Below are positions 1-7,407 of a stretch of DNA of 11,084 bases, piece after piece; the stretch's first letter is position 1; each line of letters begins with the position of its first letter. This DNA is from Acidobacteriota bacterium. Its GTDB lineage: Bacteria > Acidobacteriota > UBA6911 > RPQK01 > JAPXNP01. The stretch lies in contig JAUWTT010000076.1 in the NCBI GenBank assembly GCA_030614585.1, positions 1 to 11,084 of the forward strand, read 5' to 3'. A program made the translations under genes and the position numbers. The notes under the pieces are model-generated. The model saw only the letters and a list, made by a program, of their open reading frames with translations, was not told where the DNA came from and made no database searches.

Positions 1-1896
1 AGCTTTCACGCTGGTCCCTCCGCCCGTGATATGTCGATCCGTGGCGAGGAACTGGGGGCGATTGAGATTGGGATGTACGAAGTAGAGTCGATTCGATCGA
101 CCAGATACGGTCGTTGAGAAGTCCCCTGTGTATCCTCCCAGACACTTCTCTGCCCACCCATCGTAGACTAAGTACTCCTGATCTTTGTTCAGTCCCAATG
201 ACGCAAAGGACAGCTCTATCTGTGCCTCTATTTCATCCCAGTTGAAAACGGACAAAACATCCCAATCCCCAAAGGAACGCCTGATTTTGAGATCCCATAC
301 TGGACGCATCTCAAAGATAGGAAAAAGATCGAGAGGACGGATGTCACAGACAGGAAGACACTGTTGAAGCAATCGCATCCGTTCAGGAGGGAGTTGGGCG
401 AGCTTGTCTCCCGAGAACATCATTTGTCCCGTTAAGCCAACGACCGTGGTGGCCAACCGCGCCACATCAAGAGAAGCACGTTCTCCTACCATGAGCGTAT
501 CTGGATCTCCGTACCATACGATGTTATGCACGAAGAGCTGATTGAGGGTCGTCCTGGCCTGATTGAGATAGTTATGCCATTCAGGCGGTTTATTGGGATG
601 AACAATATCTGCCCCCAATCGTCCAGCGTCGGCCAATCCGACTTCGGGCCCTGTGTAGTGTCCCTGACAGGCCAACCAGACCCGATCGGGACCAATCCCT
701 CGTCTGATGGCCTCACAACAGGATAGGAAAGGGGACGCAGAGGGATCCCGAAAGGCTGCGCGCACCTCATCCCGCTCATAGAAGTGAGCCGAATAGTTTC
801 CGCTGCGCCCAGACATGCCATCGATCTTGAAGTACGCATAGCCCCAATCCTGTGACATGATTCTGTGCGTCTCTTCGATATGATCGCGCACAGCCTTCTG
901 GGAAGGATCCAATACGTACAGCCCTGACCAGTTCTCCATGGGACTGCCATCAGGGTGATGGAGGAACCATTCTTTGTGGGCCTCGTAGAATGCATGATCT
1001 CCCGTGCCAAAGGGTACTGTCCAAATGCCGGGCTTGAAACCCAGTGCTCGAATCTGATCGGCCAGCCATTTCATGCCCCTTGGAAACTGACGCGGATTGG
1101 GCCGCAAGGTCAGATTGTGAAACTGACTCACGGGCAACTTGTCTGAATTGTCCTGCCAAGATTCAATGTGCCAAATCTCCAAACCGAAAGGCAGGAGATG
1201 TTTGGCCCCGATTCTGGCTTCCTCCAGGTTCTCTTTCTCCCCTGCTGTGTCGAAGTAGACGTTCCAGGACATCCATCCTGTTGGGGGCGAAGGGCAACGC
1301 GCCTTATTGATGGGCTTGTAATAGGGGACCCAGCGATCGCGGTAATAGTTGCGTATCACTTGGAAAGCGAGGACACTGTGGCGAGGTTCTGCCGGGTCGG
1401 CCTTCATCTTCACGTTGAAAGCAGGCCGTTCTCCCTGCTGGGCTGCTGTTGTTATGGAGAGCGCTTCGCCGGCGAAACGCAGTGCCACATCCTCTTTAAA
1501 GTCGAAGAGAGAGTCATTCAGTCCGCTATCGACCAGACCCGATGCCATTTGAAGGACAGCGTTCTCTGAAGGTGGAACGGTCCTGCACGCAAAGGTTTCC
1601 GCGGCAAGGGAAGCCAGCCCCACAAAGGCGAGTTCCCCGTCATAGTTCTGAGCTGAACGATGAATTACAGCAATCTCAAGCAGATCCCCTGATCCCCCCA
1701 ACGTCAAGTATCCCTGGACGTTGCCCCGCTCATCCAACAGCGAAAGCCTGTTCCTGACAGGGTCCCTTGGTCCGACAATGGACCAAGACTGCTCGCCTCC
1801 ATCTCTATAAACGACGAAAGCGAGTATGCCCTCAATGTGCGCTCCTGTCTCTTCATGATGGGCAACGAGGTTCTCTGTCTCAGGACTGAACCTCAC
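1..1896 (-). CDS. Alpha-galactosidase-like glycoside hydrolase (clan GH-D), C-terminus beyond the left edge, start unresolved
   Basis: A long open frame on the minus strand, codons in phase with position 1, reads into the window edge; at least 632 residues are present. The first ~200 residues look like an N-terminal beta-sandwich. The catalytic barrel then opens with PPTGWMSWN (GWMSWN at residues 207-212 from the GTG), close to the GWNSW motif of GH27/GH36 enzymes. The probable nucleophile is the Asp of YFKIDG (codon 820-822, residue ~359); the probable acid/base is the Asp of RLGADI (codon 607-609, residue ~430). Both catalytic residues are therefore intact. Such enzymes release terminal alpha-galactose from oligosaccharides or polysaccharides by a retaining mechanism. 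The first possible start after the upstream in-frame TGA is GTG 1894-1896, which lacks a good RBS and would leave no signal peptide. The gene lies downstream of the SGNH hydrolase and receptor genes in the same direction. The substrate is not certain, and related GH-D members cleave other alpha-linked sugars. Several open shadows in other frames overlap it. Confidence 0.85.
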   Translation of the reverse strand, partial: MRFSPETENLVAHHEETGAHIEGILAFVVYRDGGEQSWSIVGPRDPVRNRLSLLDERGNVQGYLTLGGSGDLLEIAVIHRSAQNYDGELAFVGLASLAAETFACRTVPPSENAVLQMASGLVDSGLNDSLFDFKEDVALRFAGEALSITTAAQQGERPAFNVKMKADPAEPRHSVLAFQVIRNYYRDRWVPYYKPINKARCPSPPTGWMSWNVYFDTAGEKENLEEARIGAKHLLPFGLEIWHIESWQDNSDKLPVSQFHNLTLRPNPRQFPRGMKWLADQIRALGFKPGIWTVPFGTGDHAFYEAHKEWFLHHPDGSPMENWSGLYVLDPSQKAVRDHIEETHRIMSQDWGYAYFKIDGMSGRSGNYSAHFYERDEVRAAFRDPSASPFLSCCEAIRRGIGPDRVWLACQGHYTGPEVGLADAGRLGADIVHPNKPPEWHNYLNQARTTLNQLFVHNIVWYGDPDTLMVGERASLDVARLATTVVGLTGQMMFSGDKLAQLPPERMRLLQQCLPVCDIRPLDLFPIFEMRPVWDLKIRRSFGDWDVLSVFNWDEIEAQIELSFASLGLNKDQEYLVYDGWAEKCLGGYTGDFSTTVSGRSNRLYFVHPNLNRPQFLATDRHITGGGTSVKA

Positions 1897-1911
1897 CCGC
1901 CATGACGATGG

Positions 1912-2040
1912 TCACATCAGCTCTATGGGCACCTCCGTCTTTGCTGAGGACGCAGCCATCAATAACATGAGCATCCCGAAGATCGTGCACGTGCAGTAGA
2001 GAAAAGCGGATTGGACGAAGAGGCACATTGGAAACCCTCC
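1912..2040 (-). other. Probable original 5' end of the glycosidase gene: RBS, ATG, signal peptide, then in-frame TGA
   Basis: In the same frame as the glycosidase, GGAGGG (2035-2040) lies 6 bases before ATG 2026-2028. This ATG opens a 38-residue stretch with a hydrophobic core (about IFGMLMLLMAASSA) and an AxA-like cleavage region, as in a secretory signal peptide. It ends at TGA 1912-1914, just before PSSWRVRFSPETENL, which reads as the start of the mature domain. An RBS, start codon, signal peptide and uninterrupted phase argue that this is the ancestral start and that the TGA is a nonsense mutation or base error. The alternative is that translation really begins at GTG 1894-1896. Confidence 0.5.
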
Positions 2041-2086
2041 CGATCATCATCGAGTCCCCATTCTGACAGCATGAGGTATCCTTCGC

Positions 2087-2129
2087 TATTCGAGCGTGAG
2101 ATTTGTTTCGAATTTCGAGCTTCGAGCTT
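2087..2129. repeat. TTCGA-rich intergenic repeat, copy A
   Basis: This 43-bp element matches copy B (2968-3010) at 37 of 43 positions by hand alignment, with a perfect 23-bp core at 2103-2125. It holds several TTCGA units, so parts are self-complementary. It lies between the SGNH hydrolase stop and the glycosidase RBS, in the same orientation as copy B. Confidence 0.75.
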
Positions 2130-2145
2130 GGCTTTGGACGGGTTG

Positions 2146-2901
2146 CTATTTGGGAACAGCCCCTCTAGTTGAGTGATCCTGGCCATGCCGGGATAGAAAA
2201 CCTGCTATGAACGCACCTTGCAAGGCTCGGACCTCATTACTGAAATGCACGTGGTCGATGAAAGTGTCCTTGCCAAGTTTCCTGGTGAAGCCGTCAAGGT
2301 CGAGAATCGGAACGCCCCTACCTTTGAAAACTTCGTCTGCTATAACGTTGTATTTCTCCTGATCAGCGGCATAACGATGGAATTCCATGTCGGGCTGATT
2401 GTGGATTGAATCGACTACATGTGTCGTCCGGACCCAGATTAACTGGGCTCCGATTTCCCGAGAAACTGTGTAAATTCTCTCAAGATTCTCCCGGTAATCT
2501 TCGGGGCTGACCTGATACGCGAGATCTTCGCCCAGCTTCCGCCGAATGTCATGTAGCCCACAGTTCACTAACAGGTAGTCAGGTTTGAAGGAGTTGTCAC
2601 GTGCTCTTGACTCGAGATACCCAGCAACCGACCGCGAGTCTCCTCCATTTGGACCCTCGTAAACTCCGGTTCCGGCTGGTGCTCCCCCGTCATCACTTTT
2701 CCGGTCGTATTCCAGTCCCCCTGCCAGGTACTCCTCGAGGTAAGGGCCATATTGAATGGAAATGCTGTCTCCAACTACGAAAAGCTGCCTCAAGGATGTC
2801 TTTCTATCTCCAGAGCCTTCGACGCGTGTGTCCTGCGCCCCCATGACTTGGACACCGGTTGAAGTAAGAACAAGGCTAGCTACAACTACTGCGAATTTCA
2901 T
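2146..2901 (-). CDS. Secreted SGNH/GDSL-family hydrolase (esterase/lipase-like)
   Basis: The product of about 251 residues begins with a signal peptide (MKFAVVVASLVL, hydrophobic core, probable cleavage after VMGA), so it probably acts in the periplasm or outside the cell. The SGNH landmarks occur in order: block I VVGDSIS with nucleophile Ser ~46; block III as VNCGLHD with Asn ~113, a variant of the usual GxND; and block V DHVHFS with catalytic Asp ~216 and His ~219. The family hydrolyses esters, often acetyl groups on sugars or acyl chains; the substrate here is unknown. ATG 2899-2901 is preferred because AAGGGA (2908-2913) stands 6 bases upstream. An in-frame ATG at 2914-2916 would add MKGNL but has no RBS. 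The gene sits between the TonB-dependent receptor and the glycosidase on the same strand, which fits removal of acyl decorations from a glycan. Both gaps around it carry the same repeat. Confidence 0.85.
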   Translation of the reverse strand: MKFAVVVASLVLTSTGVQVMGAQDTRVEGSGDRKTSLRQLFVVGDSISIQYGPYLEEYLAGGLEYDRKSDDGGAPAGTGVYEGPNGGDSRSVAGYLESRARDNSFKPDYLLVNCGLHDIRRKLGEDLAYQVSPEDYRENLERIYTVSREIGAQLIWVRTTHVVDSIHNQPDMEFHRYAADQEKYNVIADEVFKGRGVPILDLDGFTRKLGKDTFIDHVHFSNEVRALQGAFIAGFLSRHGQDHSTRGAVPK

Positions 2902-2967
2902 CAAGTTTCCCTTCATAGTGACTGTTTATGAATAGGGTATCGGCGACAACCCGTTTCAGTCCTTGGA

Positions 2968-3010
2968 TATTCGAGCTTGGATATTGTTTCGAATTTCGAG
3001 CTTCGAACTT
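2968..3010. repeat. TTCGA-rich intergenic repeat, copy B
   Basis: This is the second copy of the 43-bp element, sharing a perfect 23-bp core (2984-3006) with copy A. It lies between the receptor stop and the SGNH hydrolase start. TTCGAA occurs at both 2988-2993 and 3002-3007, so this copy could fold into a 6-bp stem with an 8-base loop in RNA. No T-run follows on the minus strand, so it does not resemble an intrinsic terminator. Confidence 0.75.
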
Positions 3011-3082
3011 CGGAACGTGCTTCCGCTTTTCCGGTTTGAGCAACAGACCCCCCGGTTCCCTGGCCTCAGGCGGGCAGGAAGG

Positions 3083-5353
3083 CTAGAACTCAAAGATAAT
3101 CCCGGCAGTTGGGAGGATGGGAAACTGCTCTGAAGTCAGATGCCGAATCCGCCCCGTACGAGGGTTAACCGAACCGAACTCGTATCCCGCATATCTCACA
3201 TTATCTCGATTCAACAGGTTCAAAACCTCGACGAAGAGCGTGATTCGATAACGGTCCTTCGGAAATGACTTTGCCAGCCTCGCATCTAATCGGGCGTAAT
3301 CGGGCAGCCGTTCCTGGTTTCGCTCCTCCGCCACATAGTATCTTCCCTCCTTCTCCTGTGCATAGACCGGGACAGGCAGGCCACTGGCAAATCTCCACTT
3401 TACGGAAAGTTCCACATTTGAGGTCCACCGATAATGGGCGAAGAGGCTGAGCCCATTCCTCTGATCATAGTTACCGGGAAACCAGACGCCCTCTTCTTCA
3501 CTCCAAAGGCTTTTTCCCCAGGCGTATGCAACCCAGCCGCTCAGCCCATTTGGAACCCGCCTTCCAATCATGACGTCAGCACCGTAGGATCGGTCATTCA
3601 GGATATTTTCATACGGATACAGTGACGGAGGTACGATCTCACCATCTTCGAGCCGCCACTGCCCTTCATAGCGCCATGGAACTTCCTTCCGCCTCCGATA
3701 GTAACCGCCAAGGGCGAGTTCAAAACCCTGCCCGCTCCGATAAGACCATCTACCGTCAACTCCGGTGGCTGCCTCAGGCCCTAACCGTTGATTCCCGAAA
3801 ATCCCATCCACTTGATTGAAAAACGGGAACTGGCCACTTCTTCCCACCCGGAACGAAAGGCTGTGGTCTTCAAATGGAATGAGTTCAAACCCCACAAAAG
3901 GAGAGTGGTACCCGGCAGTGAGATTGGCCTGACGATTCCAACTCCAACCACCAAAGAGCTTGATTCGTTCGGAAATGGGAACGCTGCCTTCCAGGAAGAG
4001 CCCCTGACGACTCGTATTCACATCATAGAACGATGTAGCTATCCATTGGTCGCTCCCATAAAGGAAAGCGTGCTGCCGATTGGCCGCTGACCACCACTCC
4101 GCTGTGATCCCAGCAGAAATCGTCCAGTCCTTGAAAACCTGAAAATCCCAAACACTCCTGAGCCCCCAAACATCCTCCTCGTTTCGCCAGAGTTCGTCCC
4201 CCTTGGGGTTCTCATTCCAGCTGTCAGCCCGTTGATAATAGAAGTGGTTACGCGCGGTCAGCCGATCCTTCAGGTAAGCGTCCCACTCCAGATGAAAGAG
4301 GTCGCTCAGAAAGCGTCCACGTTCAAGACTGTTCATCCCTGAACCTTCGATCACATCACTCACTCCCGTATTCCCGTGCACGAAACTGACGGAGAGTTCG
4401 TGGGTATCACTAACCAGCTGCGTCACTTTCCCGAATACATCGTAATAGCCAAAGTTCAAATCTGTGTCCGGCTCAATCCTGCGGATTATCCAATCAACGT
4501 AGCTCTTCCGTGCGGAAGCTATCCATGAGCCTTTCCCCAGAGGGCCTTCTGAAAGGAACTGGAAAGCACTTCCAGAGACTGACACCAGATTGCGCCACCG
4601 AGAGCTATTGCCGGTACGGCTTCTCATGTTGAGGAACCCGGCCGAGTTTCCGCTCCACTTGGCAGAATTCCCGGAGGGCACAAGTTCGAGTCCTTCTATC
4701 AGTTCAGCGCTCAATAAAGTCGTCGACCCGGTGTCCCGTACGCCTTGGACTGTATGGACAAAGCTATGGGCCGGAATCCCATCAAACATGATTCCCACCC
4801 GATCGAAACCCGATCCCTGAAGGGCGAATCCAGTATTGAAATCGTCGTTGGCCGGCAGCGACGGCAAGTGCTGGAGAGCTCGTATGGAATCGTCCGTGAG
4901 GACGCTCTTCAGGTGGTTGATCTCCGTTGCGGAGAGCCTGATACTAGCTGCACCGGTCTTCGCCGTTACAGTAATCTCATCCACGATTGCGGTTCCCGGG
5001 CTGAGATAGATCTCGAGGTCCTGCCTTTCTCCAGCCACCACCTCCAGTTCTTTCTTGAGCAAGCCGAAACCGACAGCCGTGACCATTAGTTGATAGACAC
5101 CAGATGCGACGTCGGGCCACTGGAAAGCCCCTATTTCATCTGTCGTTGCGGTGAGTTCCGCTTCGGTCGAATCAGGACCTGAGAGAACCACCTCAACCCT
5201 GGCCAAAGGCTGCTGGGTCTCCGCGTTGATGACTACCCCTTGGACCTGTGCTTGGGCCGAAGACAGGAGCAGGAAGCAGGGGAATAATGTGAGGCAGAGC
5301 CGGGACACCCCAGGAAGATACTTCGTTGATCCGAATGAGAATCCAACGAACAT
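3083..5353 (-). CDS. TonB-dependent outer-membrane receptor with N-terminal carboxypeptidase-regulatory-like domain
   Basis: The 756-residue product starts with a signal peptide (core LCLTLFPCFLLLSS, probable cleavage after AQA near residue 35). A carboxypeptidase-regulatory-like beta-sandwich follows at ~37-117 (VQGVVINAETQQPLARVEV). Next come a TonB-box-like stretch VDEITVTA (124-131), a plug domain at ~140-245 (FDGIPAH, LELVPSGNSA) and a beta-barrel to the end. The last residue is Phe (IIFEF), as expected for barrel insertion. Such receptors import ligands across the outer membrane using TonB/ExbBD energy. Domain order resembles glycan or peptide receptors of Bacteroidetes and Acidobacteria, but no SusD partner is seen. 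The next genes encode a secreted esterase-like enzyme and an alpha-galactosidase-like enzyme, which suggests a carbohydrate ligand (inference). The ATG at 5353 has no clear RBS; GTG at codon 16 is another possible start. A sigma70-like promoter lies upstream at 5401-5429. Confidence 0.9.
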   Translation of the reverse strand: MFVGFSFGSTKYLPGVSRLCLTLFPCFLLLSSAQAQVQGVVINAETQQPLARVEVVLSGPDSTEAELTATTDEIGAFQWPDVASGVYQLMVTAVGFGLLKKELEVVAGERQDLEIYLSPGTAIVDEITVTAKTGAASIRLSATEINHLKSVLTDDSIRALQHLPSLPANDDFNTGFALQGSGFDRVGIMFDGIPAHSFVHTVQGVRDTGSTTLLSAELIEGLELVPSGNSAKWSGNSAGFLNMRSRTGNSSRWRNLVSVSGSAFQFLSEGPLGKGSWIASARKSYVDWIIRRIEPDTDLNFGYYDVFGKVTQLVSDTHELSVSFVHGNTGVSDVIEGSGMNSLERGRFLSDLFHLEWDAYLKDRLTARNHFYYQRADSWNENPKGDELWRNEEDVWGLRSVWDFQVFKDWTISAGITAEWWSAANRQHAFLYGSDQWIATSFYDVNTSRQGLFLEGSVPISERIKLFGGWSWNRQANLTAGYHSPFVGFELIPFEDHSLSFRVGRSGQFPFFNQVDGIFGNQRLGPEAATGVDGRWSYRSGQGFELALGGYYRRRKEVPWRYEGQWRLEDGEIVPPSLYPYENILNDRSYGADVMIGRRVPNGLSGWVAYAWGKSLWSEEEGVWFPGNYDQRNGLSLFAHYRWTSNVELSVKWRFASGLPVPVYAQEKEGRYYVAEERNQERLPDYARLDARLAKSFPKDRYRITLFVEVLNLLNRDNVRYAGYEFGSVNPRTGRIRHLTSEQFPILPTAGIIFEF

Positions 5354-5398
5354 AGACAGCCGCCGCTCTGTTTTTCAGTGCTCTTCAGGAACCCAACA

Positions 5399-5418
5399 CG
5401 ATGCTATTGGGGGCATCG
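5399..5418. promoter_or_regulatory. Inverted repeat overlapping the receptor promoter, possible operator
   Basis: CGATGC (5399-5404) and GCATCG (5413-5418) form a perfect 6-bp inverted repeat with an 8-base centre. One arm covers most of the -10 element and the other lies in the spacer. This is where a dimeric repressor could block RNA polymerase. No regulator gene is in the window, so function is speculative. Confidence 0.3.
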
Positions 5419-5429
5419 GAACATGTCAA
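5401..5429 (-). promoter_or_regulatory. Putative sigma70-like promoter of the TonB-dependent receptor gene
   Basis: On the minus strand a perfect -35 TTGACA (5424-5429) is followed after exactly 17 bases by TAGCAT (5401-5406), a 4-of-6 match to TATAAT. It lies about 50 bases before the receptor ATG. Element quality and spacing support a promoter; its use is inferred. Confidence 0.5.
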
Positions 5430-5510
5430 GAAGTCGTCGTTCTCCTTCGGTATGCCGTTTCTTAGGCTGATTACCTTCACCTTGACACGAAAGCGGTCTA
5501 GACTTCTTTC

Positions 5511-5536
5511 GGAAGAGGGCTTTCTCCGGCTCTTCC
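5511..5536 (+). other. Leader hairpin upstream of the OLD-family gene
   Basis: GGAAGAG (5511-5517) and CTCTTCC (5530-5536) are perfect 7-bp inverted arms around a 12-base loop, ending just before the AGGAA RBS (5540-5544). It may be a leader hairpin influencing translation, or chance. It is too weakly supported to call a terminator for either strand. Confidence 0.25.
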
Positions 5537-5552
5537 TTTAGGAATGTAAACA

Positions 5553-7229
5553 ATGTATCTGAAGGCTATAAAGATCAGGAACTTCCGAGGTATCCCAAGG
5601 GCCCGGCTCACTCTGGATCGGACTACGGTTCTAATCGGTGAAAACGACTGTGGCAAAACCAGTCTATTGGATGCGCTTTCAATCATGCTTCCACCTGATC
5701 CTGAAGAACCACCGAGATTCGAACCCTACCATTTCCATCACAAAGCCGGTGGCCAAAGCGCCACTCCGGCGGGCCCGATCTTTATTGAACTGGATTTTGA
5801 AGAACGGCAACCTGGTGAATGGACTGGTGAAAAGCTTGGGATTCTGGCAGCACTGTTTGACCCGGAGCTCACGAAGAAGAAGCGTCTGCGCTTCAGGATG
5901 TCCGCCAATCCTCCTCGCAATGACAATGGTGTCCCTGGGCGATGGCGAATCCAGGCGATCGGCTCTGGGGGCGTACCCAGTCACAATAGTCTGAGCGCCC
6001 TCGTGGCCATACGGAGGCTCAATCCACTGGTTTGGCTTCGCGGGGGAGCTCTACTGGCTGCACCAGCTGAAACTCGAAATCATACTGATGCACAGATCGC
6101 ATCAGAGATTTCCGAACTCGTCGATGATATCGAGAGACATTATGGGGCGATCATCACTGGGAAGAGTAAACACCCAAGAGAAGAGCTGGAAGCTGGTTTC
6201 GAGGCAGCCCGCTCTCTTCTCATCCACGAAGCTGTGGATGCGAGGGTCGCGACCGCGCAGCCGGTCTCGGTAATTACCGAGATTCTCGGCGGAACGAGTT
6301 TACGAAAACGAAAGCGGCTGGAATCCCTCCATGGTTCAGCCGCTCAGCAGATGGGAATTCTGATCCTCACTGCCGCGATACTGAGGCAAGCATCCCTCAA
6401 GACACTGCGAGAGGCACGGCCAATCCTGGTCATTGAGGATCCCGAGGCAGGTCTGCATGCGATGACACTCTCCTCCGTCTGGGGACTATTGGAGCGCATT
6501 GAGGCGCAGAAGATCATCACGACTCAATCCGGAATGCTTCTTTCGAATGCTCCTCTGCACCAGGTTCGGCGAATCATGAGAGAAGAGGGAGAGGTCAGAC
6601 AGTCTTACGTACGGAAGAATACCTTGCGCCGACAAGATCTACGGAAGATCAGTTACCACTTGAGAATCAGACAGGGTGCTGCCAGCTTCGCCCGGTGCTG
6701 GCTTCTGGTTGAAGGCGAAACTGAATTCTGGCTTCTCCCTGAACTTGCACGTTCGTGTGGATACAACTTTGATCTTGAAGGGGTGACATGTGTCGAGTTC
6801 GCCCAGTGTGGCATCGAACCGTTGATAAAGCTAGCCAGAGACTGGGGGATTGAATGGACTGTGCTGGTCGATGGTGATTACTCAGGCCGGCAATATGCGG
6901 AGACGGCGCGTCGATTTCTGGACGTATCAAATGACCAGGGACGTCGTCTAATTGTCTTGGAAGAAGATAACATTGAAGAGTGCTTCTGGAAGCATGGGTA
7001 CAAGCAGGTTTTCGTGGATGCAGCGAAACTGAAACCACCTCCTTCTCAGCGTCTCACGCCAAAGAGGGTAATAAAGAGGGCGATCGAGCGCTATTCTAAA
7101 CCCTACCTTGCGTTTGAATTGATACAGGCCACTTCTGCGCCTGGTTCACCGGGTGTCCCCGATCCACTTGGTCGGATGATTGAGACTTGTGTTCGATTGG
7201 CCCGCGGGAAAGATGTCAAGAAGTCTTGA
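5553..7229 (+). CDS. ybjD: OLD-family ATP-dependent endonuclease, YbjD-like (ABC ATPase plus TOPRIM)
   Basis: The 558-residue protein is close in length to E. coli YbjD (about 550). The N-terminal ABC-type ATPase begins with IKIRNFRGI. It has Walker A GENDCGKT (29-36), a signature-like region around GSAAQQ (261-266), Walker B ILVIEDPEAG (291-300) and a switch region TTQS (323-326). The C-terminal TOPRIM domain has LLVEGETE (Glu ~387) and LVDGD (Asp ~440 and ~442), the metal-binding residues of OLD nucleases, followed by EEDNIEECF. Similarity to YbjD is strongest around EFAQCGIEPLIKLAR and GIEW. OLD proteins are DNA nucleases, and some act in phage defence; the role of YbjD itself is poorly defined. 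ATG 5553 is supported by AGGAA eight bases upstream. The gene stands alone, divergent from the receptor and convergent with the ATPase operon. No UvrD-like helicase partner of a GajB type is adjacent. A perfect TTGACA at 5482-5487 lacks a convincing -10. Confidence 0.9.
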   Translation: MYLKAIKIRNFRGIPRARLTLDRTTVLIGENDCGKTSLLDALSIMLPPDPEEPPRFEPYHFHHKAGGQSATPAGPIFIELDFEERQPGEWTGEKLGILAALFDPELTKKKRLRFRMSANPPRNDNGVPGRWRIQAIGSGGVPSHNSLSALVAIRRLNPLVWLRGGALLAAPAETRNHTDAQIASEISELVDDIERHYGAIITGKSKHPREELEAGFEAARSLLIHEAVDARVATAQPVSVITEILGGTSLRKRKRLESLHGSAAQQMGILILTAAILRQASLKTLREARPILVIEDPEAGLHAMTLSSVWGLLERIEAQKIITTQSGMLLSNAPLHQVRRIMREEGEVRQSYVRKNTLRRQDLRKISYHLRIRQGAASFARCWLLVEGETEFWLLPELARSCGYNFDLEGVTCVEFAQCGIEPLIKLARDWGIEWTVLVDGDYSGRQYAETARRFLDVSNDQGRRLIVLEEDNIEECFWKHGYKQVFVDAAKLKPPPSQRLTPKRVIKRAIERYSKPYLAFELIQATSAPGSPGVPDPLGRMIETCVRLARGKDVKKS

Positions 7230-7407
7230 GGTACGAAGGAATCCGATAGGAAGTGAACTCCGCAGAACTGCGACTGATGACGCTCCGTCCTGAAGCCCGG
7301 TTTCTTTGTGTCTTGCGGTTCAACAGCACGGCTAACGAACTGAGTGAGACTCCGGACTTCAAGAAATCGATATTAGACGTGTGAGAGGTCGGGGCGAACC
7401 AAGCTCT

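Noticed and set aside
486..1010. 174-codon open frame on the minus strand inside the glycosidase
   Set aside because: It is a different frame from the one carrying the GH-D motifs; its composition is not protein-like and it has no RBS or known domain.
1168..1569. 133-codon open frame on the plus strand
   Set aside because: It is antisense to the glycosidase barrel and N-terminal domain, with no recognisable domain.
1867..2055. Alternative minus-strand frame ending in RADVTIVMAGEVQS as the true glycosidase N-terminus with a frameshift
   Set aside because: It reads fairly protein-like but has no signal peptide, and a frameshift would be needed. The frame with GGAGGG, ATG and a signal peptide is already in phase with the catalytic domain.
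1959..2186. 75-codon minus-strand open frame between the SGNH and glycosidase genes
   Set aside because: It overlaps the SGNH C-terminus, the repeat and the glycosidase signal-peptide region in another frame, and its sequence is low-complexity Ser/Arg-rich.
3788..4090. 100-codon plus-strand open frame
   Set aside because: It is antisense to the receptor barrel, an expected shadow of a long real gene.
5482..5510. Promoter for the OLD gene from the perfect TTGACA at 5482-5487
   Set aside because: No acceptable -10 hexamer exists at 16-18 bases downstream.
5423..7225. A 13-bp direct repeat at 5423-5435 and 7213-7225 flanking the OLD gene, as possible insertion footprints
   Set aside because: One 13-bp match is expected by chance in 11 kb. 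One copy is the receptor -35 region and the other lies inside the OLD coding end. No recombinase or inverted ends were seen.
7230..7407. Bidirectional terminator between the convergent OLD and atpA genes
   Set aside because: Only tiny inverted repeats (for example GACG/CGTC at 7279-7289) and no T-run on either strand; termination may be Rho-dependent.
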